A DNA stretch of 64,000 bases, from positions 141,186 to 205,185 of the forward strand of contig NZ_JBNGEN010000004.1 of the NCBI RefSeq assembly GCF_049977365.1, read 5' to 3'. This DNA comes from Brachymonas sp049977365 (GTDB lineage: Bacteria > Pseudomonadota > Gammaproteobacteria > Burkholderiales > Burkholderiaceae_C). This document shows positions 8,821 to 19,359 of the stretch, piece after piece. The notes under the pieces are model-generated. The model was not told the DNA's origin. It worked only from the letters and a program-made list of their open reading frames with translations, and made no database searches. The number at the start of each line of letters is the position of its first letter. The first letter of the stretch is position 1. Made by a program: the position numbers and the translations under genes.

Positions 8821-9309
8821 TCAGGCGCAGACCCTCAACGAGACAAAGCCTGCATGATGCATCAGTTCGCGCAGCACGATGAGATAGGCGATGAATTCGG
8901 GCCGCTCCGGAATGCCCAGACGGGCGGCAGGCATGCCGCCGAGCACATCGGCCAGGCGGTTGAAGACCTCTTCCACGGCGTCGATGGAGAGGGTGAGGGG
9001 CAGGGGCTGCGCGGGCTGTCCGGCCGCAGCGGCTGCTTCGGCCAGGTGGCGGGCTTCGGCATCGTGTGTGCGGAGCAGCCCGGTGCGGGGCCAGCCCGCG
9101 ATGCGCGGCATGAGGATGTCCTCGACTTCGGCAATGCAGGCCTCGACTTCACCTGCCGTGGGCAGGGGGGCATGGCGCATCTGCTGCTGCAGGGCGGTGA
9201 GGCCCAGAGGCAGGCGTGCCACCACGGACGGGGTGGTGGCATCAGCGGCAGAGGCGTTGGTGAAATCGAGGGTGGTGCTGTCGGGGCCGATGTGCAGGAG
9301 AGCGGACAT
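8821..9309 (-). CDS. Hypothetical protein downstream of the sulfate transporter genes
   Basis: A 162-residue soluble protein I do not recognise. There is no signal peptide or membrane segment. It is acidic and helical in look, with stretches such as EVEACIAEVEDILMP and DAVEEVFNRLADVLGG. It lies 67 bases after cysA on the same strand, so it is probably co-transcribed with the sulfate genes. Codon use is like its neighbours, and the opposite-strand frame is less plausible. Confidence 0.6.
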   Translation of the reverse strand: MSALLHIGPDSTTLDFTNASAADATTPSVVARLPLGLTALQQQMRHAPLPTAGEVEACIAEVEDILMPRIAGWPRTGLLRTHDAEARHLAEAAAAAGQPAQPLPLTLSIDAVEEVFNRLADVLGGMPAARLGIPERPEFIAYLIVLRELMHHAGFVSLRVCA

Positions 9310-9376
9310 GGGACGGGCGGGGCGCGAGAAGAAAGGATTTCGACTGTAGCACCGCCGTCTGCGGCACGGGGGCGGC

Positions 9377-10408
9377 TCAGATGCCGGCGCCGGCGTCCAC
9401 GAATTCGGTCACGCGCGTGGGACGCAGCCAGACCCGGGTGCCGCTGGACAGGGGCAGCTGGTGCTCCAGGGCCTGATGCTCGCTGCGGGTGAGCTGCACG
9501 TCGATGAGGCTGTGGTCGTCGTCGCGGATGAACTCCATGTAGGTATAGGGGCCGACGATCTGGGTCTGCTTCCACTGGGCCGGAATGGCGTCCATGGGCA
9601 CGGGGGCTCCGGCAGGGATGGGCAGCACCTGGATCTGGTGCGGGCGCACATAGGTGGGGGTGGCGCTGCCCTGCGGATGGAGGCGGTTGACGTCGCCCAG
9701 AAACTCGATGACGAAAGGCGTGGCCGGGTGCTCGTACACCTCGTTGGGCGTGCCGACCTGTTCGACATGGCCGGCACTCATGACGACGACGCGGTCGGCC
9801 ACTTCCAGTGCCTCTTCCTGATCGTGGGTGACGAACACGGTGGTGACGCCCATGTCGTGGTGGATCTGGCGCAGCCAGCGGCGCAGGTCCTTGCGCACCT
9901 TGGCGTCGAGGGCGCCGAAGGGCTCGTCGAGCAGCAGCACCTTGGGACGCGTGGCCAGGGCCCGTGCGAGGGCCACGCGCTGGCGCTGGCCGCCCGAGAG
10001 CTGGGCCGGGTAGCGCTTGCCCAGGCCGGGCAGCTGCACCTTGTCGAGCAGATGGGCCACGCGCGCATCGATCTCGGCCCGCGAGGGGCGACGCGATGCC
10101 GGCAGCACCGAGAGGCCGAAGGCGATGTTTTCCGCCACCGTCATGTGGCCGAACAGGGCGTAGTGCTGGAACACGAAGCCGATGTTGCGGTCGCGCACGT
10201 CGGTGCGGGTGATGTCGGTGTCGTCGAACAGGATGGCACCTGCATCGGGCTGCTCCAGTCCGGCGATCATGCGCAGCAGCGAGGTCTTGCCCGAGCCGGA
10301 GGGGCCGAGCAGGGCGACGAGCTCGCCGTCGCCGATGCGCAGGTTGATGTGGTCGCACACGACGGTGGGGCCGAAGGATTTCTGAAGGTCCTGGAGGGTG
10401 ATCTGCAT
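9377..10408 (-). CDS. cysA: Sulfate/thiosulfate ABC transporter ATP-binding protein
   Basis: Energises periplasmic sulfate/thiosulfate uptake. All ATPase motifs are present: Walker A GPSGSGKTS (residues 35-43), signature LSGGQRQRVALARAL, Walker B VLLLDEPFGALD, and the switch His in VFVTHDQEEALE. After the nucleotide-binding domain comes a C-terminal TOBE-like regulatory part with NRLHPQG and YVRPHQIQV, as in CysA. Its 343 residues are slightly shorter than the E. coli protein. The start is 36 bases after cysW, last of the transporter genes. Confidence 0.96.
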   Translation of the reverse strand: MQITLQDLQKSFGPTVVCDHINLRIGDGELVALLGPSGSGKTSLLRMIAGLEQPDAGAILFDDTDITRTDVRDRNIGFVFQHYALFGHMTVAENIAFGLSVLPASRRPSRAEIDARVAHLLDKVQLPGLGKRYPAQLSGGQRQRVALARALATRPKVLLLDEPFGALDAKVRKDLRRWLRQIHHDMGVTTVFVTHDQEEALEVADRVVVMSAGHVEQVGTPNEVYEHPATPFVIEFLGDVNRLHPQGSATPTYVRPHQIQVLPIPAGAPVPMDAIPAQWKQTQIVGPYTYMEFIRDDDHSLIDVQLTRSEHQALEHQLPLSSGTRVWLRPTRVTEFVDAGAGI

Positions 10409-10444
10409 GGCAAGACTTGGAAGAAAGTGCGGGCGTGGAAGAGG

Positions 10445-11308
10445 TCAGGCGGCCGTGCGGGCTGCGATGCGGCGTTCGGCGAGGTACTTGAGCACCAGGG
10501 TCACCAGGGCGAGCAGGGCCAGCAGCGAGGACATGGCAAAGGCGGCGGCGAACTGGTATTCGTTGTAGCTCACCTCGATGTGCAGCGGCATGGTGTTGGT
10601 CTGTCCCCGGATGTGTCCCGAGACCACCGACACCGCGCCGAACTCGCCCATGGCGCGGGCGTTGCTGAGCACGAGCCCGTAGAACAGCGCCCACTGGATG
10701 TTGGGCAGGGTGACGCGGCGGAAAATCTGCCAGCCGCTGGCTCCCAGCACGCGGGCGGCTTCCTCCTCCTGGCTGCCCTGTGCTTCCATGAGCGGAATCA
10801 GCTCCCGCGCCACGAACGGGAAGGTGATGAACACCGTGGCGATGACGATGCCCGGCACCGCGAAGATGACCTGCACCCCGTGCGCCTCCAGCCAGCTGCC
10901 GAGCCAGCCGTTGGCTCCGTACACCAGCACGAGCGCCAGGCCGGCGATCACCGGCGACACCGAAAACGGCAGATCGATGAGCGTGACGAGCAGGCTCTTG
11001 CCCCGGAAGTCGAACTTGGTGACGGCCCAGGCTGCCGCCAGCCCGAAGGCGGCATTGAGCGGCAGCGAGATGACTGCCGCAAGCAGCGTGAGGCGAATGG
11101 CCGAGAGCGCATCGGGGTCGGTGATGGCGGCCCAGTAGGCGCGCAGCCCTTCGCGGAAGGCTTCGACAAAGATGCTGATGAGCGGCACCAGCAGGAACAG
11201 CGACAGGAACACCAGCACAAAGCCGATGAGCGTGGCGCGCAGCCAGACCGGTTCAGTGGTCACGGGAGCTGCGGCCGGTGGGGAGGGGGAGACGGATGCG
11301 TGGGACAT
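10445..11308 (-). CDS. cysW: Sulfate ABC transporter permease CysW
   Basis: Inner-membrane permease subunit with six predicted helices. The EAA loop reads EEAARVLGASGWQIFRRVTLP. The start MSHASVSPSP at 11308 is an ATG; a longer form from a TTG at 11329 is less likely. Product of 287 residues, as expected for CysW. It sits between cysT (49 bases upstream) and cysA. SVVSGHIRGQTNTMPLHIEV near the C-terminus is characteristic of CysW. Confidence 0.95.
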   Translation of the reverse strand: MSHASVSPSPPAAAPVTTEPVWLRATLIGFVLVFLSLFLLVPLISIFVEAFREGLRAYWAAITDPDALSAIRLTLLAAVISLPLNAAFGLAAAWAVTKFDFRGKSLLVTLIDLPFSVSPVIAGLALVLVYGANGWLGSWLEAHGVQVIFAVPGIVIATVFITFPFVARELIPLMEAQGSQEEEAARVLGASGWQIFRRVTLPNIQWALFYGLVLSNARAMGEFGAVSVVSGHIRGQTNTMPLHIEVSYNEYQFAAAFAMSSLLALLALVTLVLKYLAERRIAARTAA

Positions 11309-11357
11309 GGAGAACTCGCAAGGGGGCAAAACGCAGAAGGCGCGCGACGGATGCCGG

Positions 11358-12194
11358 TCAGGCAGAGCGCCGCTTGCGCTGCCACGCCTGCAGCAGGTTG
11401 ATGGCGAGCAGCATGATGAAGGCGGCGAGCAGCATCACCACGGCAATGGCCGAGGCGCCTGCGGCGTCCTGCTGCTCGACCTTGGCGATGATGAGCAGGG
11501 AGGTGATTTCCGTCTTGAAGGGGATGTTGCCTGCAATGAAGATCACCGAGCCGTATTCCCCCAGCGCACGTGCAAAGGCAAGGGCAAATCCCGTGAGCAG
11601 GGCCGGGGTGAGCGTGGGCAGCAGCACACGGCGGAAGGTCTGCCAGCGCGAGGCACCCAGCATGGCAGCCGCCTCTTCCTGCTCGCGGTGCAGGTCCTGC
11701 AGCACCGGCTGCACTGTGCGCACGACAAAGGGCAGACCGATGAAGGTCAGTGCCAGCATCACGCCCAGCGGGGTGTAGGCGACCTGGAACGGCAGCCAGC
11801 GGCCGATCCAGCCGTTGGGCGCGTACAGCCCCGTGAGGGCAACACCTGCCACGGCCGTGGGCAGGGCAAAGGGCAGATCGACCATGGCGTCGACGAAACG
11901 GCGGCCCGGAAAGCGGTAGCGTTCCACCACCCATGCCACCAGCAGGCCCATGGCGGTATTGAGCAGCGCCGCCACCAGCGAGGCGCCAAACGTGAGCCGG
12001 TAGGAGGCCACCACCTGCGCGCCCGTGGCGATGGAGACGAAACGCTCCCAGCCCAGCTGCGACGAGGTGGCGAACACGGCGGCCAACGGCAGCAGCACGA
12101 TCAGGCCCATGTACAGCAGGGCCACACCGAGCGACAGATGGAAGCCGGGCAGCACGCTGCGGTGGCGCAGCAGAAGAGGGGGGCGGCTGGACAT
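11358..12194 (-). CDS. cysT: Sulfate ABC transporter permease CysT (CysU)
   Basis: Second permease of the sulfate importer, 278 residues with six predicted helices. FIAGNIPFKTEI is the CysT counterpart of the CysW motif, and EEAAAMLGASRWQTFRRVLLP is the coupling EAA loop. I take the ATG at 12194 (MSSRPPLLLRHRSVLPGF) rather than a longer frame to 12257, because homologues begin a few residues before the first helix. The binding-protein gene lies 201 bases upstream on the same strand. Confidence 0.94.
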   Translation of the reverse strand: MSSRPPLLLRHRSVLPGFHLSLGVALLYMGLIVLLPLAAVFATSSQLGWERFVSIATGAQVVASYRLTFGASLVAALLNTAMGLLVAWVVERYRFPGRRFVDAMVDLPFALPTAVAGVALTGLYAPNGWIGRWLPFQVAYTPLGVMLALTFIGLPFVVRTVQPVLQDLHREQEEAAAMLGASRWQTFRRVLLPTLTPALLTGFALAFARALGEYGSVIFIAGNIPFKTEITSLLIIAKVEQQDAAGASAIAVVMLLAAFIMLLAINLLQAWQRKRRSA

Positions 12195-12395
12195 GATCGG
12201 CAATCGGGGTGGAAGGGAAAAGAGGCGGAACAGCACGGCGACCGGAACCCCGGTCACCTGGCAGCAGGCGGAATGGGAAAAAGGCCCCTGTGCGTCGGCT
12301 CTGCAGAACGGCAGCGAGCAGGGCGGGCCATGGAAGAAGGCGGGCGGCAGCCGGAAATCAGTCAGGGTTCCCGGCTGCCGGCGCCAGTACCTGGC

Positions 12396-13460
12396 TTACT
12401 TGCCGGCGCGCTTGGCCATGGCCTGGTCGTAGGTGCCGCCGTCCTTGAAGTGCTCGGCCTGGGCCTTGCTCCAGCCGCCGAACAGCTCGTCGACGGTGAA
12501 GGTCTGCTGGGCCGGGAAGTCCTGCGCATGGCGGGCCAGCACCTGCGGGTCACGTGGGCGCATGTGGAACTTGGCGGCAATTTCCTGTCCCTCGGGCGAC
12601 CACAGGAAGTTGAGGTAATCGGTGGCGGCCTTGCGGGTGCCCTTCTTGTCGACCACGGTGTTGACGATGGCCACGGGGTTCTCGGCCAGGATGGTCCACT
12701 TGGGGTAGACGATCTGGAACTTGTCGCCGAATTCCTTGCGGATGAGCGGCACCTCGCTCTCGAAGGTCACGAGCGCGTCGCCCATGTTGCGCTGGGCAAA
12801 GGAGGTGGTGGCAGCACGGCCGCCCCCGTCGAGCACCGGCACCTGGGTGAACACGCGGGTGCTCAGGTCGCGGGCCTGGTCGGGCGTCTGGCCGGACTTG
12901 AGGGCCGAGCCCCAGATGGCCAGCCAGGTGTAGCGGCCATTGCCCGAGGTCTTGGGGTTGGGGATGATGGCCTGCACGTCGGGACGTGCCAGATCGGCCC
13001 AGTCGTGGATGGACTTGGGGTTGCCCTTGCGCACCAGGATCACGGAGATCGAGGTGGTGGGGGAGGCGTGGTTGGGGAACTTGCTGGCCCAGTCCTTGTC
13101 CACCAGACCCTTGCCGGCGAGGAAGTCGATGTCGCTCGCCTGGTTCATGGTGACCACATCGGCCTGCAGGCCTTCTGCCACGCTGCGCACCTGCTTGCTG
13201 CTGCCGCCATGCGACTGCTGGATCGACACCTTGTCGCCGTTGCGGGCAGCGGCGGCGACATAGGCCGTGTCGATGTCCTTGTAGAACTCGCGCGAGACGT
13301 CGTAGCTCACGTTGAGGAGCTTGGCCTCGGGCTTGGAGGAGGAGCAGCCCTGCAGCACCAGTCCGCCGCCCAGGGGGATCAGCACGGCGGCCCCGGTGGC
13401 CAGCAGCAGGCTGCGGCGGGACGTGGGGGAGGAGGCGGAGAAGGAGGTGCGGCGGGTCAT
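12396..13460 (-). CDS. Periplasmic sulfate-binding protein (Sbp/CysP type), probable lipoprotein
   Basis: Captures sulfate (or thiosulfate) for the CysTWA importer. The family motifs LLNVSYDVSREFYKD and QQSHGGSSKQ, including the ligand-contacting SGGS-like loop, are clear, as is KFPNHASPTTS. The N-terminus is unusual for Sbp: it has twin arginines (TSRRSLLLATG) and a cysteine after a hydrophobic stretch (LVLQGCSSS), so it may be a lipoprotein exported by Tat or Sec. Of 354 residues. First gene of the cluster, with an AT-rich control region upstream. Whether it prefers sulfate (Sbp) or thiosulfate (CysP) cannot be told. Confidence 0.93.
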   Translation of the reverse strand: MTRRTSFSASSPTSRRSLLLATGAAVLIPLGGGLVLQGCSSSKPEAKLLNVSYDVSREFYKDIDTAYVAAAARNGDKVSIQQSHGGSSKQVRSVAEGLQADVVTMNQASDIDFLAGKGLVDKDWASKFPNHASPTTSISVILVRKGNPKSIHDWADLARPDVQAIIPNPKTSGNGRYTWLAIWGSALKSGQTPDQARDLSTRVFTQVPVLDGGGRAATTSFAQRNMGDALVTFESEVPLIRKEFGDKFQIVYPKWTILAENPVAIVNTVVDKKGTRKAATDYLNFLWSPEGQEIAAKFHMRPRDPQVLARHAQDFPAQQTFTVDELFGGWSKAQAEHFKDGGTYDQAMAKRAGK

Positions 13461-13516
13461 GGTTTTTCCTGTTCTGGCTGCGCCGGGGAGAGGCCCCTCG
13501 GCGTCATGGATCGGGG

Positions 13517-13590
13517 CATGATAAGTCGCCGCACAAAGCAGGAAAACGAATATATTGTTGTTTGTTTATATGGTCGAATGCATATAGTGG
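13517..13590 (-). promoter_or_regulatory. AT-rich control region of the sulfate uptake genes (candidate CysB site)
   Basis: An AT-rich island (ATATATTGTTGTTTGTTTATATGG and flanks, core 13549-13572) stands out from GC-rich surroundings and lies 60-130 bases upstream of the binding-protein gene. Sulfate uptake genes in betaproteobacteria are usually activated by CysB or Cbl from AT-rich sites in this place. No defined consensus is claimed. Confidence 0.5.
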
Positions 13591-13698
13591 CGACAGGCCG
13601 GTGCTCCGGCTGCTGCTGTGCCTCTGCACGAAGGGTGGCGCCCGGTGGTACGGCCCGGGAGGACGCCGGGTCCCGGGCCAGTTCATGCGCACCTGTGC

Positions 13699-14505
13699 CT
13701 ATGGCTGCGTCTGTGCCTGTGTCTGGCCGAGCGTCAGCACCACGGGGGTGTGGTCGCTTGGGCGCTCGTTGGAGCGGGGCTGGCGGTCGATGGCACAGGC
13801 GGTGGCCTGCGCCACGAGCGGCTGGCTGATGAGGATGTGGTCGATGCGCATGCCGCGGTTGCGCCGGAAGGCCATGTTGCGGTAATCCCACCACGAGTAG
13901 GCCTTGGGCGGCTGCGGGAACAGGCGCAGGCTGTCCACCAGCCCCAGGTCGATGAGGCCCTGCAGGTGGGTGCGCTCCTCGGTGGTGCAGTGGATGGTCT
14001 CGCGCAGGCCCTCCGGGTCCCACACGTCGAGGTCGTCGAACGTGATGTTGAAGTCGCCCATGAGCACCAGCCGCGGAGTCTTGACCAGCTCCTCGCGCAG
14101 CCAGGTCCGCAGGGCGTCGAGCCAGCGCATCTTGTAGGCGAACTTGTCGCTGCCCGGCACCTGCCCGTTCGGAAAGTAGGCGCCCACCACGCGCATGGGT
14201 TCGCCGTCGGGCGCGGCATAGGTGGCGCTCAGCACCCGGGCCATGTCACAGTCCATGCCCGGAATGTTGCGCACCACGTCCTGCCCCGGCTGGCGCGAGA
14301 TGAGCGCCACGCCGTTGTAGGTGCGCTGCCCGAACCACGCCGCCTGCCAGCCCGCCTCGGCAAAGGCGTCGACCGGAAACTTGTCGTCCGTGAGCTTGGT
14401 TTCCTGCAGGGCGAGCACGTGCACGTCCGGATGGGCGGCGAGCCAGTCGAGCACCTGCGGCAGGCGCACGGACAGGGAGTTGACATTCCAGGTGGCGAGT
14501 TGCAT
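13699..14505 (-). CDS. xthA: Exodeoxyribonuclease III
   Basis: DNA repair enzyme of the endonuclease/exonuclease/phosphatase fold that cleaves abasic sites and trims 3' ends. Catalytic residues are visible in order: NVNS (metal/phosphate), Glu in LQETKL, DFN in MGDFNIT, and the C-terminal RIDHIL and SDHTPV. 268 residues, the normal length. ATG 14505 begins MQLATWNVNS, exactly as in homologues. The last dozen residues (GQTQAQTQP) are a low-complexity tail. Confidence 0.96.
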   Translation of the reverse strand: MQLATWNVNSLSVRLPQVLDWLAAHPDVHVLALQETKLTDDKFPVDAFAEAGWQAAWFGQRTYNGVALISRQPGQDVVRNIPGMDCDMARVLSATYAAPDGEPMRVVGAYFPNGQVPGSDKFAYKMRWLDALRTWLREELVKTPRLVLMGDFNITFDDLDVWDPEGLRETIHCTTEERTHLQGLIDLGLVDSLRLFPQPPKAYSWWDYRNMAFRRNRGMRIDHILISQPLVAQATACAIDRQPRSNERPSDHTPVVLTLGQTQAQTQP

Positions 14506-14535
14506 GGGGATCTCCGAAGGAGCAACAAATGCGGG

Positions 14536-15147
14536 TCAGACGTGCAGCATGGCGAGGGCACCCAGGCACAGCCCGGCAGCCCCCATGGCGAACATGGCGT
14601 ATTCGAGCCACCTGCGGCGGGTCAGCAGCGCGATGGCGGCCAGTGCAATGGCCACCTGCAGCACGGTGGTGGCCTGGGCCCAGCGATGGTGCAGGTGCAT
14701 CTGCTCCTCGCTGCGGGCTTCCCAGGTGGCGGATTCCTTTTCCAGCGCCTCGGCCTGATGCTGGATGGCGGTCTTTTCGGCCGCGTAGCGGTCGATGCGG
14801 GACTGGAAGCCCGCCTTGCGGTCGTTGGGCGAGAGGTCCCGCGTCATTTCGACCAGCGCCTGCTTGGTGCTCTTGGACTGGTAGTAGCCCCACTGGTCGG
14901 CCGCCTCGGTCTTGCGGATGGCTGCGTTGTTCTTGTAGATGCCGGCCTTGGCCTGGGTGTCGCCGCCCATGTAGGAGAACAGGGCGCCCACGGTGGCGAT
15001 TACGGCCGTGAACAACGCGATCTGGTTGGTCAGGCGGGCGCCTCCGTGCCCGTCGGACGGAGCACCATGGGCGGCACTGCCGTGCTCGATGGCATGTTCG
15101 AGTTCGTGGTCATGGGGACCGTGGACGTGAAAGGAGTCGCTGGACAT
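14536..15147 (-). CDS. DUF4337 family membrane protein
   Basis: A 203-residue protein with a His-rich N-terminus (HVHGPHDHELEHAIEHG), one membrane helix near residues 40-60, a long charged helical stretch (TEAADQWGYYQSKSTKQ is the DUF4337 hallmark), and two closely spaced C-terminal helices. Function unknown in the family. ATG 15147 is preferred; a longer frame up to 15192 has a weaker start. It lies 30 bases upstream of xthA on the same strand and may be transcribed with it. Confidence 0.85.
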   Translation of the reverse strand: MSSDSFHVHGPHDHELEHAIEHGSAAHGAPSDGHGGARLTNQIALFTAVIATVGALFSYMGGDTQAKAGIYKNNAAIRKTEAADQWGYYQSKSTKQALVEMTRDLSPNDRKAGFQSRIDRYAAEKTAIQHQAEALEKESATWEARSEEQMHLHHRWAQATTVLQVAIALAAIALLTRRRWLEYAMFAMGAAGLCLGALAMLHV

Positions 15148-15260
15148 GGGAAAGAGCTCGGGTGTAAGGGAAGAACGGATGGATGCCGGCACAGGGCAGG
15201 AATGGAACGGGCAGCGGAAGTGCTCCCCCGTATCTGCGGCCCTGCACCGGCACAGCGCCG

Positions 15261-15767
15261 TCAGGGCTGGCGGCGGTAGGTGACAAAGGCAAAGGGCAGC
15301 CCGGTGGTGCTCACGTGGGAGACGCGGGAGACTTCATGCCATTCGGGGCCCCAGGTCGGGGCGTGGGCATCGCCCTCGAAGTCGGCGTCGATCTCGGTCA
15401 CCACGGCCTCCTGGGCCAGCGGGGTGGCCTGCCGGTAGATGTCTGCGCCGCCGATGATCCAGACCACCGGGGCCGGAGCGCAGGCCGCAAGGGCGGATGG
15501 GAGATCATGCGCCACGAGAGCGCCGGGCGCCTGCCAGTCGGTCTGCCGGGTGACGACCACGTTGGTGCGACCGGGCAGGGGGCGGAAGCGGGGCGGCAGG
15601 CTGTCCCAGGTCTTGCGGCCCATCAGGACCGGCGCGCCCAGCGTGGTCTGGCGGAAGTGGGCCAGATCCTCCGGCAGGTGCCAGGGCATGGTGCCCTCGC
15701 GGCCGATGATGCCGTTGCGGGCGCGGGCGAGGATCAGGTGGACGCGGGGAAGGGGAGAGCAGGCCAT
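15261..15767 (-). CDS. folA: Dihydrofolate reductase
   Basis: Reduces dihydrofolate to tetrahydrofolate with NADPH. The motifs are typical: IIGREGTMPWHLPEDLAHFR (Trp and the active-site acidic residue), VLMGRKTWDSLP (cofactor loop), and VWIIGGADIYRQA. Its 168 residues are standard. In many proteobacteria folA lies next to thyA, whose product makes its substrate; here a cytochrome gene on the other strand separates them. Confidence 0.97.
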   Translation of the reverse strand: MACSPLPRVHLILARARNGIIGREGTMPWHLPEDLAHFRQTTLGAPVLMGRKTWDSLPPRFRPLPGRTNVVVTRQTDWQAPGALVAHDLPSALAACAPAPVVWIIGGADIYRQATPLAQEAVVTEIDADFEGDAHAPTWGPEWHEVSRVSHVSTTGLPFAFVTYRRQP

Positions 15768-16134
15768 GGGCGCAGATTGTAGGCGCAGTGCGTGCGGGCA
15801 GCAGGCGCGTCAGGCAAGGTTCGGCGCCTCGCGAGCAGCGTAGCCGTGCACCACGGCAGCACTGCAGAAAATGATGCACCGGTAACGACTGGATACGAAC
15901 CCGGGCCCTGCGGATGCAGGCCCTGCCGGCAAATGCGCATAATGCCGGGAGGTTCCCGGTGTCTGTGCCGGGAGCAGCGGGCGGGGGGCGATCTGTCTTT
16001 CCGCCGGCTGGCTTTCCGATGGCGACGGCATTCTCGATCAGGGTGACGGGACGCATGCAGGGACCTGCACCCAGCCGTGGTGCCCTCCCGTGGGACGGGC
16101 ACGCGGCTGATCTCCGAATTTTTTGCATTTTCCG
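15768..16134. other. Intergenic stretch between folA and the cytochrome gene
   Basis: 367 bases without a gene. A CATAAT at 15938-15943 could be a -10 for either the cytochrome gene or an untranslated transcript. Near-palindromic GC-rich stretches (around 15903-15922 and 15946-15960) are present. I see no RNA gene or protein-coding frame in it. Confidence 0.5.
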
Positions 16135-16614
16135 ATGATGAACACTGTTGAACGTGCAGGCCGTGCCCTGCTGATGGCTGCCCTGGGAGTGGCCAGCGTG
16201 GCGGCTTCGGCCCAGGCTGTGACCTTCTCCAAGCCCGAGGAAGCGGTGAACTACCGCAAGGGCGCCTTCGAGGTCATGGAACGCCACTTCTCCCACCTGA
16301 GCAACATGGCGCTGGGCCGCATTCCCTTCAACAAGCAGCAGGCCGTGTTCGATGCCTCCACGGTGCGCCTGCTCTCGCTCCTGCCGTATCAGGCCTTCGT
16401 GCCCGGTACCGAGCATGTGGCCAACACCCATGCCAACGATCTGGTGTGGTCGGCCACCCCCCGTTTCCAGGGCGAGGCCCGGGACTTCCAGGCCAAGGCG
16501 GCACGCCTGCCTGCCCTTGCCCGTTCGGGTGACATCGCTGCCCTCAAGAAGGCCGTGGCCGATACCGGCGCCAGCTGCCGCAAGTGCCACGACAGCTTCC
16601 GCGAACGCGGCTGA
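16135..16614 (+). CDS. Cytochrome c' (class II c-type cytochrome)
   Basis: Periplasmic four-helix-bundle haem protein; family members bind NO and are linked to NO tolerance. The signal peptide ends ASAQA, followed by FSKPEEAVNYRKGAFEVM, the first helix of the family. The haem-binding CRKCH is close to the C-terminus, as expected for class II. ATG at 16135 or 16138 both keep the signal peptide. Product of about 159 residues. A strong terminator follows. It interrupts a thyA-folA neighbourhood on the opposite strand. Confidence 0.93.
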   Translation: MMNTVERAGRALLMAALGVASVAASAQAVTFSKPEEAVNYRKGAFEVMERHFSHLSNMALGRIPFNKQQAVFDASTVRLLSLLPYQAFVPGTEHVANTHANDLVWSATPRFQGEARDFQAKAARLPALARSGDIAALKKAVADTGASCRKCHDSFRERG

Positions 16615-16668
16615 GGCCATTCCGCCAGGATGCTGCCGCGCGCTGCGGCGGCGATCCACCGCCGTCCG

Positions 16669-16707
16669 ACGCTCCACTCACAGGCCTGTGCCTGGCGGGG
16701 CGTTTTT
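16669..16707 (+). terminator. Intrinsic terminator of the cytochrome c' gene
   Basis: ACGCTCC (16669-16675) pairs with GGGGCGT (16697-16703), enclosing the perfect palindrome CACAGGCCTGTG, and is followed by a run of five Ts (16703-16707). It lies about 55 bases after the cytochrome stop. Confidence 0.75.
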
Positions 16708-16789
16708 CTTTGGCTGGCGCATGGGGTGACGGGCAGGGCGGGCCGGAGTCTGCCTGCCGTGTGCCGCTCCACCGGGGACGGTCACATGG

Positions 16790-17611
16790 TCACACGGCCA
16801 CGGGGGCCTTGATGGCCGGATGGTGCCGGTAGTCGCGCACCTCGAAGTCCTCGTAGGCGTAGCTGAACAGGTCGGCCGGCCGGCGGCGGAGGTGTAGGGT
16901 CGGGTAGGGATAGGGCTCCCGGGCAAGCTGCAGCTCCACCTGCTCGCGGTGGTTGTCATAGATGTGGCAGTCGCCCCCTGTCCAGATGAAGTCGCCCGGT
17001 TCCAGATCGCACTGCTGCGCCACCATGTGGGTCAGCAGGGCATAGCTTGCGATGTTGAAGGGCACGCCGAGGAACAGGTCGGCACTGCGCTGGTAGAGCT
17101 GGCAGGACAGGCGCCCCTCGGCCACGTAGAACTGGAAGAAGGCGTGGCAGGGCATGAGTGCCATGCGGTCGAGCTCGGCCACGTTCCAGGCGCTTACGAG
17201 AATGCGGCGCGAATCCGGGTTGCTGCGCAGGGTGCGCACCACATCCGCGATCTGGTCGATGTGCCCGCCGTCCGGCGTGGGCCAGCTCCGCCACTGCACG
17301 CCGTAGACGGGGCCCAGGTCGCCGGTCTTGGGATCGGCCCATTCGTCCCAGATGGTGACGCCATGCTCCTGCAGCCAGTGCACATTGCCGTCGCCGCGCA
17401 GGAACCACAGCAGTTCGTAGATGATGCTCTTGAGGTGGACTTTCTTGGTCGTGACGAGCGGGAACCCCTGCTGCAAGTCGAACCGCATCTGGTAGCCGAA
17501 GACGCTGCGCGTGCCGGTGCCGGTGCGATCCGACTTGGCTACACCGTGGTCACGCACGTGGCGCAGCAGGGTTTCGTACTGGTTGGAGCAGGGGGTGGTG
17601 GGGATGGACAT
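16790..17611 (-). CDS. thyA: Thymidylate synthase
   Basis: Methylates dUMP to dTMP using methylene-tetrahydrofolate and leaves dihydrofolate, the substrate of folA nearby. The nucleophile is Cys in LMPCHAFFQFYV; the RRILVSAWN phosphate loop, SCQLYQRSADLFLGVPFNIASY and the GDCHIYDNH motif are all present. 273 residues, slightly longer than the E. coli enzyme because of a short N-terminal extension (MSIPTTPCSN). No missing residues. Confidence 0.97.
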   Translation of the reverse strand: MSIPTTPCSNQYETLLRHVRDHGVAKSDRTGTGTRSVFGYQMRFDLQQGFPLVTTKKVHLKSIIYELLWFLRGDGNVHWLQEHGVTIWDEWADPKTGDLGPVYGVQWRSWPTPDGGHIDQIADVVRTLRSNPDSRRILVSAWNVAELDRMALMPCHAFFQFYVAEGRLSCQLYQRSADLFLGVPFNIASYALLTHMVAQQCDLEPGDFIWTGGDCHIYDNHREQVELQLAREPYPYPTLHLRRRPADLFSYAYEDFEVRDYRHHPAIKAPVAV

Positions 17612-17774
17612 GGTGCGCGGAATGGGCGGCGGCCAGCGTGCACAGGGTGCAGCACCGGCCGGAGGGACAGGGCTCGATTATTGCTGTGGCCGCATATCCG
17701 GGCCCGGGGAGCGGATATGCGGTCGTCCCGTGGCGGAAGGACGGTGTCGGTGGGCAGGGGAGAGACTGCGGCGC

Positions 17775-19223
<1,449 letters not shown>

Positions 19224-19359
19224 GGGTGCGTTTCGTTTTTCGTTTCCCTTCGCCCCTCTCGTTCTGTCTGGAGATGTTGCCGATGCGTGTGATGCGCCTG
19301 TGTTTGTCGATCTTCTGCTCCGGCGCCCGGTGCGGTGCAGGCGCGTCCGGGAGAGGGCC

